Assembly: GCF_009932475.1 (NCBI RefSeq)
Contig: NZ_BJOV01000003.1
Span: 558,001-622,000 of the forward strand
From: Gordonia spumicola
Lineage (GTDB): Bacteria; Actinomycetota; Actinomycetes; Mycobacteriales; Mycobacteriaceae
Direction: 5' to 3'
DNA length: 64,000 nucleotides
Positions within the stretch are counted from its first letter, which is position 1. Every line of letters starts with the position of its first letter. Position numbers and translations under genes: made by a program. Of the stretch, positions 53,497-63,625 are shown piece after piece. The notes under the pieces were generated by a model, which was not told the origin of the DNA, did no database searches, and was given only the letters and a program-made list of their open reading frames with translations.

Positions 53497-53931
53497 TCAG
53501 GCGCGCCGCTTCGCCTCGTCGGTCAGGCCCTTCTTCGCGGTGTCGACGGCCATCTTCTGGGCTCGCTTCACGATCAGGCCGGGCAGCTTGATCTTGAGCT
53601 CGACACTGAGGTCGAACTTCACGTGCGAACCCTCACCCTTGGGGGTGACGGTGTACGTGCCCTCCTGCTGGCTCAACTGCGAACTCTCGACGAGGGTCCA
53701 CGAGCAGGTGTTCTCGGTCCACGTGTAGTCCAGGACCTGATCGTCGGTCATGCCGACGGCGCTGACGGACGCCTCGACGCGTGCGGGGCTCCCGTCCTCG
53801 TGCTCGGTGATGATCTTCGCCGACTTGTGCGGACCCGACCATTCGGGCAGCGACTCGACGTCGAGGAGGATTTCCATGATCACCGACGGCGGTGCGTCGA
53901 TGTCGAATTCAGTGCTTGCGGAGACAGCCAT
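53497..53931 (-). CDS. SRPBCC/polyketide-cyclase-like protein
   Basis: The 144-residue protein has the START-like fold: MAVSASTEFDIDAPPSVIMEILLDVESLPEW at the start, then beta strands, and a long C-terminal helix ending GLTDEAKRRA. Such proteins bind hydrophobic ligands. There is no signal peptide and no catalytic motif I can identify. It sits alone between a secreted-protein gene and a TetR gene. Confidence 0.85.
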   Translation of the reverse strand: MAVSASTEFDIDAPPSVIMEILLDVESLPEWSGPHKSAKIITEHEDGSPARVEASVSAVGMTDDQVLDYTWTENTCSWTLVESSQLSQQEGTYTVTPKGEGSHVKFDLSVELKIKLPGLIVKRAQKMAVDTAKKGLTDEAKRRA

Positions 53932-53982
53932 GCGGAAGAACTTACCCCCGCACCTCGCCGCAGTCGCCAGTGTGGCAACAAA

Positions 53983-54546
53983 TCAACCCGAATCCGGCCC
54001 GCCGACCATACGTGTGAGCTGGTCGGCGACGAGATCGAGCGGGTCGACGCTCCGCTCGGCACGGCACAGGATGACCGCCCCCTCGAACGCCGCGAGCACC
54101 GTGACCGCGACCGCGTGCGCGTCGTCGGCGGTGAATCCGCGGGTCCGCAGGCTCACGGCGAGAACCTGTTCCCACCGTCGGTAGTACTGCGCCGCGATGA
54201 CCGCCGACTCCGGCGCGTCCCCGTGGGCGGCGCCCGCCGCGGCCGTCGTGCTGCCGCTCGCGAAGTCGGAGTCGGTGAGGACGCGGCGCCACATGGCGGC
54301 CAGATCCGCGACTGCGTCGGCGGGCGACTCGCGGGCGCCGTCCACGAGGACGTCGTCGACGCGGGACGCCGCGCGTTCGACCGCGGCCTCGATGAGCTCC
54401 GTCCGACCACCGGGGAAATGATGGTAGACGCTGCCACGCGGCGCGTCGGCCTCGGTGAGGACGTCGCCGATGGACGTCCCCGCCACTCCCTTGCGCGCGA
54501 TGACGTCGGCGGCAGCGGCCACCATCTTCACGCGCTGCGAGGTCAT
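53983..54546 (-). CDS. TetR family regulator (LmrA/YxaF-like)
   Basis: The 187-residue protein has a TetR helix-turn-helix (about 8-50, TSIGDVLTEADAPRGSVYHHFPGG) with the LmrA/YxaF-type recognition sequence, and a C-terminal ligand domain. Its ATG overlaps the stop of the phosphatase gene by 4 nt, so the phosphatase is translated first and the regulator follows. The ligand is unknown. Confidence 0.88.
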   Translation of the reverse strand: MTSQRVKMVAAAADVIARKGVAGTSIGDVLTEADAPRGSVYHHFPGGRTELIEAAVERAASRVDDVLVDGARESPADAVADLAAMWRRVLTDSDFASGSTTAAAGAAHGDAPESAVIAAQYYRRWEQVLAVSLRTRGFTADDAHAVAVTVLAAFEGAVILCRAERSVDPLDLVADQLTRMVGGPDSG

Positions 54547-55382
54547 GCCAGCAACGCCCCGCGGAGCATCGCCTGCACATCCGGGCCGATGCCGAGACCG
54601 TCGGCGAAGTAGGCCTCGATCGATCCGTGCCGGTCGGCGACCTCGTCGAACGATGCGGCGAGGAACGCCTCGCGGACGCCGAACACCGGCAGCAGCAGAT
54701 CGGGGTCACCGCCCGCCTCGGCGAACGTGTCGAAGATCGGCTGCAACGACGGGACTAACCGCTCGTTGGTCAGCAGATAATCGGCGAGGACGTCGTCGCG
54801 GGACACGCCGAGCAGGGTGAGCAGCGCGGCCGCCGCCCATCCCGTGCGGTCCTTGCCCGCGGTGCAGTGGAACAGCGCCGGACCGTCTCCCCCGGCGAGG
54901 CCGGTGAAGAAGTCGCGGTAGGCCGACCGTGCGCTCGGGAGGTTCACCAGGTCGCGGTAGGTGGACGTGATGGCGGCCACGGCCCGTCCACCGCCCAGCT
55001 GTTCGCCTGCCTTCGCTACCAGTTCGGGGTCGGAGAAGAACTCGGCGAGGTTGGCCGGGACCGCCATCGACGAGTCGGCCAGCACGTCGAGGCCGACGTT
55101 CGACGCTCCGTCGAACGTCGGATCGGGTGACGCCTCGCGTTCGGCCGCCGACCGGAAGTCGTAGACGGTGCGGACGCCGAGCGCCGCGAAGTCGTCGGCG
55201 TCGTCGGCGGTGAGCGGCCGGAAGTCGGCCGACCGGTACAGCAGTCCGGGCCGGACGGTCCGCCCGTCCGCGGCCGTCCACCCGCCGAGGCCACGGAGGT
55301 TCACCAGCGACGGGACCGGGCTCGGAGCGCCCGGCGCGGCAACGGATTCGGGACTGTTCGGCTGGGTGACCATGCCCGTCAT
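54543..55382 (-). CDS. ptpB: PtpB-type tyrosine/lipid phosphatase
   Basis: The 279-residue phosphatase has the P-loop HCTAGKDRTG (about 172-181). This is the PtpB signature rather than the classical CX5R of low-molecular-weight PTPs. The N-terminal LVNLRGLGGW and the YRSADFRPL motif are also typical. In M. tuberculosis, PtpB is secreted and acts on phosphotyrosine and phosphoinositides. No classical signal peptide is seen here. The ATG at 55382 is preferred; an ATG three codons later is also possible. Confidence 0.88.
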   Translation of the reverse strand: MTGMVTQPNSPESVAAPGAPSPVPSLVNLRGLGGWTAADGRTVRPGLLYRSADFRPLTADDADDFAALGVRTVYDFRSAAEREASPDPTFDGASNVGLDVLADSSMAVPANLAEFFSDPELVAKAGEQLGGGRAVAAITSTYRDLVNLPSARSAYRDFFTGLAGGDGPALFHCTAGKDRTGWAAAALLTLLGVSRDDVLADYLLTNERLVPSLQPIFDTFAEAGGDPDLLLPVFGVREAFLAASFDEVADRHGSIEAYFADGLGIGPDVQAMLRGALLA

Positions 55383-55438
55383 TATGCCGCCGCCGGAAAC
55401 CGACGGCCGAACGCTCCGGCACGGATACGCTGGCACGC

Positions 55439-56725
55439 ATGGTGACCTCCCGTTCGCTCCCCAAGGATCTGATCGCCCGCGTCGACGACCTCGTGGACGC
55501 CGACACCGTGCGCCTGGTGGACTTGTTCAAGGACATCCACCGCAATCCCGAACTCGGTTTCGAGGAGATCCGCACCGCCCGTCTCATCGAGAAGGCGCTG
55601 CAGAACCTCGGTTTCGACGTCACGAAGGGCATCGGCAAGACCGGCATCGCCGCGACCTTCCGGAACGGTCCGGGGCCGGTCGTCATGTACCGGGCCGACA
55701 TGGACGCGAACGCCGTCCGCGAGGAGACCGGCCTGGACTACGCGAGCACCGTCACCGCGTCCAGGGAAGACGGCACCCAGGTGCCGGTCGGGCACATGTG
55801 CGGGCACGACGCGCACGTCACCTGGCTCATCGGCATGGCGAACGCGCTGGTCGCGGTGCGCGACGAGTGGTCGGGGACCGTCGTCCTGATCGGGCAGCCC
55901 GCCGAGGAGCTCATCACCGGCGCGCAGGCGATGCTCGACGACGGCCTCTACAACTTCATCCCCACGCCGGACGTGCTGATCGGCCTGCACACCGCGCCCG
56001 GCCCGGTCGGCATGGTGATCAACCCGCCCGGCACACGGATGGCCGGGACCGACCAGGTGGACGTGCATTTCCACGGCGTCGGCGGGCACGGATCGATGCC
56101 GCACAAGGCGAAGGACCCCGTCCGGATGGCGGCGCAGGCCGCCCTCGACTTCACCTCGCTGGTGCCGCGGACCGTCGAGCCCAACGCCACCGCCGTCGTG
56201 TCGGTCGGATCCATCCAGGCCGGAACGGACAACAACGTGATCCCGTCCGAGGCGCTGGTGAAGGTGAACCTGCGCTGGTTCGAACCGCACGTCCGTGAGG
56301 CCTTGCTCGGCGGGATCCGCACCGCGTCGGAGTCCATCGCCCGGGCCGCGGGGATGGGCGACGACGAACTTCCCGACCTCGTCCTCAAGGGCGCGTCCCC
56401 GCCCCTGGTGAACACTCCCGACCTGGCCGAGGCGATGTCGGCGTCGCTGCGCGAGATCATCGGCGCCGAGAACGTCGTCACCGACATGCCCGCCGTGACC
56501 GGCTCGGAGGACGCGCACATGCTGCGCGGACCGCACACCGATCTGCCGTTCAACTACCTGCTGGTCGGCGTCGCCGCGCCGGAGGTCTTCCTCGACGCCC
56601 TGTCCCGCGGCGAGCTGGTCCCCTACTACCCGCACAACCCGAACTACGTCGTCGATCTCGCCGCGATCGGTTTCGGGACCAAGATCGCCGCCTACTCGGT
56701 TCTGGGTCTGCTCGACCCGCGCTGA
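55439..56725 (+). CDS. M20D family amidohydrolase/aminoacylase
   Basis: The 428-residue metal-dependent hydrolase has metal ligands in MCGHDAH near 120-126 and the catalytic Glu in QPAEE near 157-161. A dimerisation domain follows (VHFHGVGGHGSMPH near 204-218). TGSEDAHMLR near 357-366 supplies a further ligand. It removes N-acyl groups from amino acids or similar conjugates (hippurate- or IAA-conjugate-type). It is divergent from ptpB and probably stands alone. Confidence 0.9.
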   Translation: MVTSRSLPKDLIARVDDLVDADTVRLVDLFKDIHRNPELGFEEIRTARLIEKALQNLGFDVTKGIGKTGIAATFRNGPGPVVMYRADMDANAVREETGLDYASTVTASREDGTQVPVGHMCGHDAHVTWLIGMANALVAVRDEWSGTVVLIGQPAEELITGAQAMLDDGLYNFIPTPDVLIGLHTAPGPVGMVINPPGTRMAGTDQVDVHFHGVGGHGSMPHKAKDPVRMAAQAALDFTSLVPRTVEPNATAVVSVGSIQAGTDNNVIPSEALVKVNLRWFEPHVREALLGGIRTASESIARAAGMGDDELPDLVLKGASPPLVNTPDLAEAMSASLREIIGAENVVTDMPAVTGSEDAHMLRGPHTDLPFNYLLVGVAAPEVFLDALSRGELVPYYPHNPNYVVDLAAIGFGTKIAAYSVLGLLDPR

Positions 56726-56749
56726 CCGATCGCTGACTACGCTTGCGCC

Positions 56750-58408
56750 GTGGACCAGACGGGGACTTTGCGGGAGGGCGAGGAGTTCGCCGGGTATCGG
56801 ATCGTGCGGAAGCTCGGTGTCGGCGGGATGGGCGAGGTCTATCTCGCCTCGCATCCACGCCTGCCGAGGGAGGACGCGATCAAGGTGCTGGGCGCGGTCG
56901 ACGCGTCCGACGGCCAGTTCCGGGAGCGATTCCTGCGAGAGTCCGACATCGCCGCCGGAATCGACCACCCGAATGTCGTGTCGATCCACGACCGCGGGGT
57001 GGCAGGCGACCGGCCGTGGATCGCGATGTCGTACATCGACGGCACCGATGCCGCCCGACTTCTCGCATCCGCCCCCGGCGGCCTCGATCCCGCGGCTGTC
57101 GCGCACATCGCGCTCGACGTCGCCGACGCCCTCGATGCGACGAACGCGCAGGGCATCCTGCACCGCGACGTGAAACCCGGCAACATCCTGCTGACCGAAC
57201 GGCTGCACCGCGGACGGCCCCGCGTCTACCTGACCGACTTCGGGATCGCGAAGGCCGCCGGGCAGGCGCAGTCGTTGACGGCGACGAGTTCGTTCCTCGG
57301 CAGCATCTCGTACTGTGCACCCGAGCAGATCGCGGGGACCGCGGGCCCGGCGACCGACCAGTACGCGCTCGCCGCCACCCTCTTCCACCTGCTGACCGGA
57401 CGAGAGGTCTTCGTCGGAGCACACGTCGGCGAACTCCTCCACCAGCACCTGACCGTGGCTCCGCCACGCGCGTCCGGTGTCCGCCCGTCGCTGCCCACGA
57501 CCGTCGACGACGTTCTGGCTCGCGCGCTCGCGAAGGACCCGACCGACCGGTTCGCCTCGTGCAGCGACTTCGCCGACGCATTGGCTGCCGCCCTCGACGG
57601 CACACCGCCGACCGCGCAGTGGGCTCCGACAACCGTGAACCCGGTCTCGGCAGCCCACCCGCCCGCACCCGCCGCCGCTCGACAGCAGGCCCACCCCACG
57701 CCCGGCCCGATGTGGGCGCCCGGACTTCCCGGCCCTCGTGAACGTCGGGGCTTCGCGGCCGCCGCTCCGTTGCTCGCCGCCGAGACGCTGCAGGTCACCG
57801 GTCTGCACCTGGCCGCACAGGGACCGGCTCGCGGCATCCGCAAGGAGCTGGCCGACCGCTGGGACCTGAACGGGCCGGTGTCACCCGAGCAGGTCCGGAC
57901 GGCCGTCGGCGTCGGCTCGTACACCGTGCTCACCGATCCCGTCCTGGAGTGGCTGCGGTCGGCGAACGTCGTGTTCGGCGCCCACTCCCCGAGTGGCCTG
58001 CGGTCGGCGATCGCCGACCATCTCAACGATCTCACCCACGAATCGATCGTGACGGCCGTCCTCGACGTCGCATCGGAGCGGATGCTCGACTCCGCCGCCA
58101 GGCTCCCCACGACGGTCTCCGCGTGGGACTGCGCGCGCAGCATCCAGCTCGTTCGCAAGTGTGTGACGGTCGGCTATCTGCAACCGGCCGACGCGTGGCC
58201 GTTGATCGCCGAGTTCGGCGACGCCGCAGCCGTCTACCCGTCGTGGGAGGCGTTCGCATGGGGCTTCGAAGTGGGGTGCGCGGTCGAGGCAGGCCTCCAC
58301 ACGTCCGGCAAGCGCGCCGTGCGACGGTCGCTCGACCGCACCGAACCGGTGGTCCGTTCGCTGTTGGCCGATCCGACCGGCCCGTGGCGCGCCGTTCCGC
58401 TGCACTGA
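56750..58408 (+). CDS. Serine/threonine protein kinase fused to a DUF1266-like domain
   Basis: The 552-residue protein has a Pkn-type kinase domain. The P-loop is GVGGMGEVY (23-31), the lysine AIKVL near 45, the catalytic loop HRDVKPGN (138-145), and DFG at 163-165. The activation loop contains several Ser/Thr residues. A Pro-rich linker (about 285-325) leads to a C-terminal domain (about 335-545) with WDLNGPVSPEQVRTAV and AWDCARSIQLVRKCVTVGY. That fits DUF1266. There is no transmembrane helix, so unlike most Pkn kinases it is cytosolic. It starts 24 bp after the amidohydrolase. Confidence 0.88.
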   Translation: MDQTGTLREGEEFAGYRIVRKLGVGGMGEVYLASHPRLPREDAIKVLGAVDASDGQFRERFLRESDIAAGIDHPNVVSIHDRGVAGDRPWIAMSYIDGTDAARLLASAPGGLDPAAVAHIALDVADALDATNAQGILHRDVKPGNILLTERLHRGRPRVYLTDFGIAKAAGQAQSLTATSSFLGSISYCAPEQIAGTAGPATDQYALAATLFHLLTGREVFVGAHVGELLHQHLTVAPPRASGVRPSLPTTVDDVLARALAKDPTDRFASCSDFADALAAALDGTPPTAQWAPTTVNPVSAAHPPAPAAARQQAHPTPGPMWAPGLPGPRERRGFAAAAPLLAAETLQVTGLHLAAQGPARGIRKELADRWDLNGPVSPEQVRTAVGVGSYTVLTDPVLEWLRSANVVFGAHSPSGLRSAIADHLNDLTHESIVTAVLDVASERMLDSAARLPTTVSAWDCARSIQLVRKCVTVGYLQPADAWPLIAEFGDAAAVYPSWEAFAWGFEVGCAVEAGLHTSGKRAVRRSLDRTEPVVRSLLADPTGPWRAVPLH

Positions 58409-58423
58409 CGGAAGCATCAGTCT

Positions 58424-58587
58424 TGGTGGTTGAGCTGGGCCGGAGCGTTAGCGGAGGCCCTTGTCGAAACCACCGTCACCCGGGCTGGGAGTCCGACAAG
58501 ACATCTTGGTGGACAATGAGTTCCAGCCCGGGTGACGGCGGTTTCGACAGGCTGCTTCGCTAACGCTCCGCAACCGCTCAACCAGCA
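58424..58587. repeat. Imperfect inverted repeat related to the 50-kb element
   Basis: Arms at 58424-58488 and 58523-58587 share GGAGCGTTAGCG, GTCGAAACC and CCGTCACCCGGGCTGG. The ends resemble the 47-bp repeat at 50011-50193 (GGTTGAGC, CGGAGCG, GTCGAAACC). It occupies most of the 250-bp gap between the kinase genes, where I see no gene. Confidence 0.75.
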
Positions 58588-58658
58588 TGACAGCGACGTC
58601 GGTTCATTGTGAAACAGCCCGGTCTGCCCTCGGAGGACTGTCTCGGGGACGTTTTCCG

Positions 58659-59501
58659 TCACCAGGCCGCGGCGATCACCTCGCCGAACAACTCCTGCGG
58701 GTCCACGTCGAGGCCGCGGCGGGCGAACCAGTCGCACATGTTGGTGCAGTCGCGCTGAAGGAAGTCCGCGCCGTTGGGGTTCGCGATCAGGTCGACCATC
58801 TGCGGCACGTCGATGATCACCAGCCGCTCGCCCGCGGCGAGGACGTTGTACGGCGACAGGTCTCCGTGGACGAACCCGGCGGCCGACATCGCGAGCATGG
58901 CGCCGCGGAGTTGATCGAACCAGTCGACGAGCAGGTCGCGGTCGGGCCGGACCGCGGCGAGCCGAGGCGCCGGGCTGCCGTCCACCGCGACGAGTTCCAT
59001 CAGGATCTCGGTCCCGTCGATCTGCACCGGGTACGGGACCGGGACGCCCGCGTGCAGGCAGCGGACCAGCGACTCCCATTCGGCGTGCGCCCACTGTCCG
59101 GCCGCCATCTCACGACCGAAGGCCGACTTGCGGTTGACGGCCCTGGTCACGCGGGAGTCCCGCACCCGCCGTCCTTCGGTGTACCCGGCGTTCCGTCGGA
59201 ATGACCGGTGCTGGTCGTCGCGGTACCGCTTGGCGGCGAGGACGCAGCGCTCACCGGTGGCGGGCACCGCGCGTTCGAGCAGGTGGACGTCTGCTTCCTT
59301 GCCGGTCTTGAGGACGCCGAGGTCTGTCTCGAGCGCGGCCCGGTCGGTCACCAGCCAGCCCGGGACCGGCTGCGGACCGCGTTGCAGCGGTTCGACGTCC
59401 CAGTAGCGGGTGAAGCGTTGATCGTCGCCGGGGTCGTCGATCGGGCGGTAGTCGAAGGTGTAGAGATCAGCGTCGGAGGACGCCTCGTCGTACGAAGTCA
59501 T
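58659..59501 (-). CDS. RIO-type kinase
   Basis: The 280-residue protein has a RIO1-like kinase fold: DLGVLKTGKEADVHLLER (nucleotide loop region, about 56-73), the lysine in CVLAAKRYRDD, catalytic HGDLSPYNVL near 218-227, and the metal-binding IIDVPQ near 238-243. Bacterial RIO kinases are of uncertain function. The ATG at 59501 follows GGAGCATCC. It is separated from groEL by a 209-bp gap with a groEL terminator. Confidence 0.87.
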   Translation of the reverse strand: MTSYDEASSDADLYTFDYRPIDDPGDDQRFTRYWDVEPLQRGPQPVPGWLVTDRAALETDLGVLKTGKEADVHLLERAVPATGERCVLAAKRYRDDQHRSFRRNAGYTEGRRVRDSRVTRAVNRKSAFGREMAAGQWAHAEWESLVRCLHAGVPVPYPVQIDGTEILMELVAVDGSPAPRLAAVRPDRDLLVDWFDQLRGAMLAMSAAGFVHGDLSPYNVLAAGERLVIIDVPQMVDLIANPNGADFLQRDCTNMCDWFARRGLDVDPQELFGEVIAAAW

Positions 59502-59642
59502 GGATGCTCCAGAGAGGGGTGTGATGGCGGGTCGAAGTCACGCCGACGACAGTCATATGCATGTCACTTCCTCTCTGGTGCGGGTGCGGACAACCGGGAA
59601 CACTGCCAGGGCGTCCGCGCCGAGGCAATCGATTTAACGCCG

Positions 59643-59676
59643 AAGGCCGGCCACCCGTGTGGGGTGACCGGCCTCC
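59643..59676 (-). terminator. Terminator after groEL
   Basis: A stem of AGGCCGGTCACC with its near complement (one mismatch) lies 35-70 bp after the groEL stop codon. Confidence 0.7.
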
Positions 59677-59710
59677 GGTGAGTTCTGCAGTGAACCTCTG
59701 ATCTGTCAGA

Positions 59711-61366
<1,656 letters not shown>

Positions 61367-61444
61367 CTAAGTTCTCGTAGGGTCGGACTCGATGCCCGCG
61401 ACGGACGACCGGGGTGTCTTGTGAACCGATCTCACCGTTCCGAC

Positions 61445-61471
61445 CTGGCACTCGCATGCCGCGAGTGCCAG
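61445..61471. promoter_or_regulatory. CIRCE element 1 (HrcA operator)
   Basis: CTGGCACTC-N9-GAGTGCCAG is a perfect inverted repeat of the CIRCE type, with one consensus change (G for A at position 4). It is 109-135 bp upstream of groEL. Confidence 0.85.
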
Positions 61472-61479
61472 ACTCCGTT

Positions 61480-61506
61480 TTAGCACTCACCTATGGAGAG
61501 TGCAAG
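61480..61506. promoter_or_regulatory. CIRCE element 2 (HrcA operator)
   Basis: TTAGCACTC-N9-GAGTGCAAG matches the CIRCE consensus except near the end. It is the second of two tandem sites, with 8 bp between them. It is 61 bp from the start of the divergent excalibur gene. Confidence 0.87.
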
Positions 61507-61566
61507 GTATGCAGGCCCCCGATCTGGGACTACCCGCGCCCGACGGGCCCGCCTACGATTTCGCGG

Positions 61567-61839
61567 GTGATCACTCGAATCTGCACCGCGGCAGCCATCG
61601 CCCTGACGGTCGTCGCCGTCGCACCGCACACCGACGCCGATGCCGCCCCCGTCAAGCGCTACGCGAACTGCGCGGCACTCAACAAGGACTACCGCCACGG
61701 CGTCGCCCGCCCGGGCGGACGCGACGTCGTCAAGGGGAAGAGCAAGCCTGCCCGCGGATACGTCGTGAACAAGGCCGTCTACCAGAAGAACACGCACCTC
61801 GACCGCGACAAGGACGGCGTCGCCTGCGAGAAGAAATAA
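61567..61839 (+). CDS. Excalibur calcium-binding domain protein
   Basis: This 90-residue secreted protein has a signal peptide (about 1-26, MITRICTAAAIALTVVAVA) and a C-terminal excalibur motif DRDKDGVACE with the DxDxDG pattern. The region NCAALNKDYRHGVAR precedes it. The GTG at 61567 was chosen because the frame upstream runs through the CIRCE sites. Excalibur domains are Ca-binding and cell-surface; the function is unknown. Confidence 0.88.
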   Translation: MITRICTAAAIALTVVAVAPHTDADAAPVKRYANCAALNKDYRHGVARPGGRDVVKGKSKPARGYVVNKAVYQKNTHLDRDKDGVACEKK

Positions 61840-61852
61840 CACCCGAAAGGCA

Positions 61853-61918
61853 GAACCACCGCGCCACAGCACCGATGACGGCCTCTGGACCGTCGTCGAC
61901 GCTGTGGCGCGGTGGTTC
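61853..61918. terminator. Bidirectional terminator
   Basis: An 18-bp perfect stem (GAACCACCGCGCCACAGC and its complement) with a 30-nt loop containing an inner short hairpin separates the convergent excalibur and alkaline phosphatase genes. Confidence 0.8.
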
Positions 61919-61924
61919 TCCGGA

Positions 61925-63412
61925 CTACTTCTTCTGGCGGTCGAGCCCGAGCTGGTCGGTGATGTAGAAGAACGGGTCGGTCTGGTCGGACAGACCCGAG
62001 ACGTTCGCGGCGCCGGGGCCGTATGCGGCGATGCGGACCTGGCCGCCGGTGTGCTGTTCCTCGCCGGGCTCGAGCGAGGTGCCGTAGCTGACGGTGATCA
62101 TCTCGCCGTCCTTCGTCGTCAGGTTGCGAGTGAGGCCGGGCATCGGGAGTTCCGCGTCGGGCTCGGCGACCTGGCTGGAGTGCGCGTGATCGCCGGTCAC
62201 GATGACGAGCGTGTCCTTGCTCTCCTTGGCGAAGGCGAGAGCCGTGGTCACGGCGTCCGACAGCTGGACGGTCTCACCGATCTGGCCGCATGGGTCGGCG
62301 TCGTGGTTCGCCTTGTCGATCGAACCCGATTCGACCTGTAGGAAGAAGCCCTTGTCGCCCTTGAGCAGGTCGATGGCCTTGCTCGTCATGTCGCCGAGCT
62401 TCGGGACGTTCGACGTGAACTCGGGGTTCGGGGCGCACGTGACGGCCGGCTGCTTGTTGCCGTCCTTGACCGCCGTCGCCTTACCCCACACACGCGGAAG
62501 GTTGCCGTCGGCGAAGACGCCGAGGAGCGGCTTGTCCTGGTCGGCGGACTGGACGTTCTTCAGTTCGTCGGCGCCCCGGATCACCTGGTAGCCGCGTTCT
62601 TTGGCCTGGACGTCCAGGGTCTTGCCCTTGTACTCGCCCGCGGTGGCGGTCTCGGTGAAGGTCTCCCAGCCGCCGCCGAGGGTCACGTCGGGGCGGGCCG
62701 CGAGGAGCTGTTCGGTGATCGACCCCTTGCCGCCGTTCTCCAGGGCGTTCTCCGGGCACTTCTCCAGTGTCGCCTTCGGGCCGTAGCACTTGCGCTGCGA
62801 CACGTGCGCCACCTGCACGGCCGGGGTGGCGTCCTGGATCTCGGTGGTGGTGACATCGCCGGTCTTGAGGCCGTTGGCCTTCGCGATCTCAAGGATCGAC
62901 CGCTGAGCCTTGCCGTTGACGTCGACGCCGATCGCACCGTTGTACGTCTTGGTCCCCGTCGACCACGCCGACCCGGACGCCGCCGAGTCGGTGACGTAGC
63001 TGGGCTTGTGCGAGGTCTTGTTCAGCGAGTATGTCGTGTAGTCGCCGCTGAAGGGGAGCTGATCGATGCCGGGGAGCTGCCCGGCCGCGCCATACTGGTA
63101 GTCGCGCGCCAGGGTCAACTCCTGGTTGGCGGTGCCGTCGCCGATGATCAGGATGACGTTCTTCGCGCCCGAGCGCTGGATCGAGTCGGCGATCGCCGCG
63201 GTCTGATCCTCGGTGAGACGACGCGCCCCGCCGTTCTGCGTGATGTCGCCCGTCGCCGCCCGCTGGATGTCGACGCCCGCGACCTTGTCGCCGTCGTTGC
63301 CGACGGCGTCGTCCGACGAGCACGCCCCGAGGACGCCGGTCGCACCGAGGACCGCGACCGCGCCGAGCGCGCTGATCGCCCGGACCTTCTTGTTGCCGTA
63401 TTTCTGAGCCAT
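61925..63412 (-). CDS. phoA: Alkaline phosphatase (PhoA family), lipoprotein
   Basis: The 495-residue phosphatase has a signal peptide and lipobox LGAC (Cys31). The active-site region [19 protein letters not shown] (serine near 143) matches E. coli PhoA closely. Metal ligands lie in [30 protein letters not shown] and EQHTGGQV. It is exported and anchored outside the membrane to release phosphate. The ATG at 63412 was chosen; the frame runs further upstream through a candidate PHO box. Confidence 0.93.
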   Translation of the reverse strand: MAQKYGNKKVRAISALGAVAVLGATGVLGACSSDDAVGNDGDKVAGVDIQRAATGDITQNGGARRLTEDQTAAIADSIQRSGAKNVILIIGDGTANQELTLARDYQYGAAGQLPGIDQLPFSGDYTTYSLNKTSHKPSYVTDSAASGSAWSTGTKTYNGAIGVDVNGKAQRSILEIAKANGLKTGDVTTTEIQDATPAVQVAHVSQRKCYGPKATLEKCPENALENGGKGSITEQLLAARPDVTLGGGWETFTETATAGEYKGKTLDVQAKERGYQVIRGADELKNVQSADQDKPLLGVFADGNLPRVWGKATAVKDGNKQPAVTCAPNPEFTSNVPKLGDMTSKAIDLLKGDKGFFLQVESGSIDKANHDADPCGQIGETVQLSDAVTTALAFAKESKDTLVIVTGDHAHSSQVAEPDAELPMPGLTRNLTTKDGEMITVSYGTSLEPGEEQHTGGQVRIAAYGPGAANVSGLSDQTDPFFYITDQLGLDRQKK

Positions 63413-63429
63413 GGACGTATGGCAACAGT

Positions 63430-63462
63430 CGAATATGAACTCGCGGAACCAGTCGGCTGAAC
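63430..63462 (-). promoter_or_regulatory. Candidate PHO box
   Basis: Read on the phoA strand it consists of three 11-nt units, GTTCAGCCGAC, TGGTTCCGCGA and GTTCATATTCG, of which the first and third match the GTTCA core of PhoP direct repeats. It lies 18-50 bp upstream of the phoA start. The rest of the 63413-63625 divergent region contains no gene. Confidence 0.45.
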
Positions 63463-63625
63463 AGATGACATACAGTCCGTGATCGACGCGTCTTCGTCTG
63501 CTCTCGTTAGCCCATAGCTCGCCGAGTCCGTCGCTCCACATGGGTCGAGCGTCCTCGATGCACGGGACGGTGTACGCGGTGGCAATGCGCTCCGCGGCGG
63601 CGGATACCGACTAGCGTCAGGACGC

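Noticed and set aside
61414..61566. N-terminal extension of the excalibur protein
   Set aside because: It would run through both CIRCE elements and precede the signal peptide, so the internal GTG was used.
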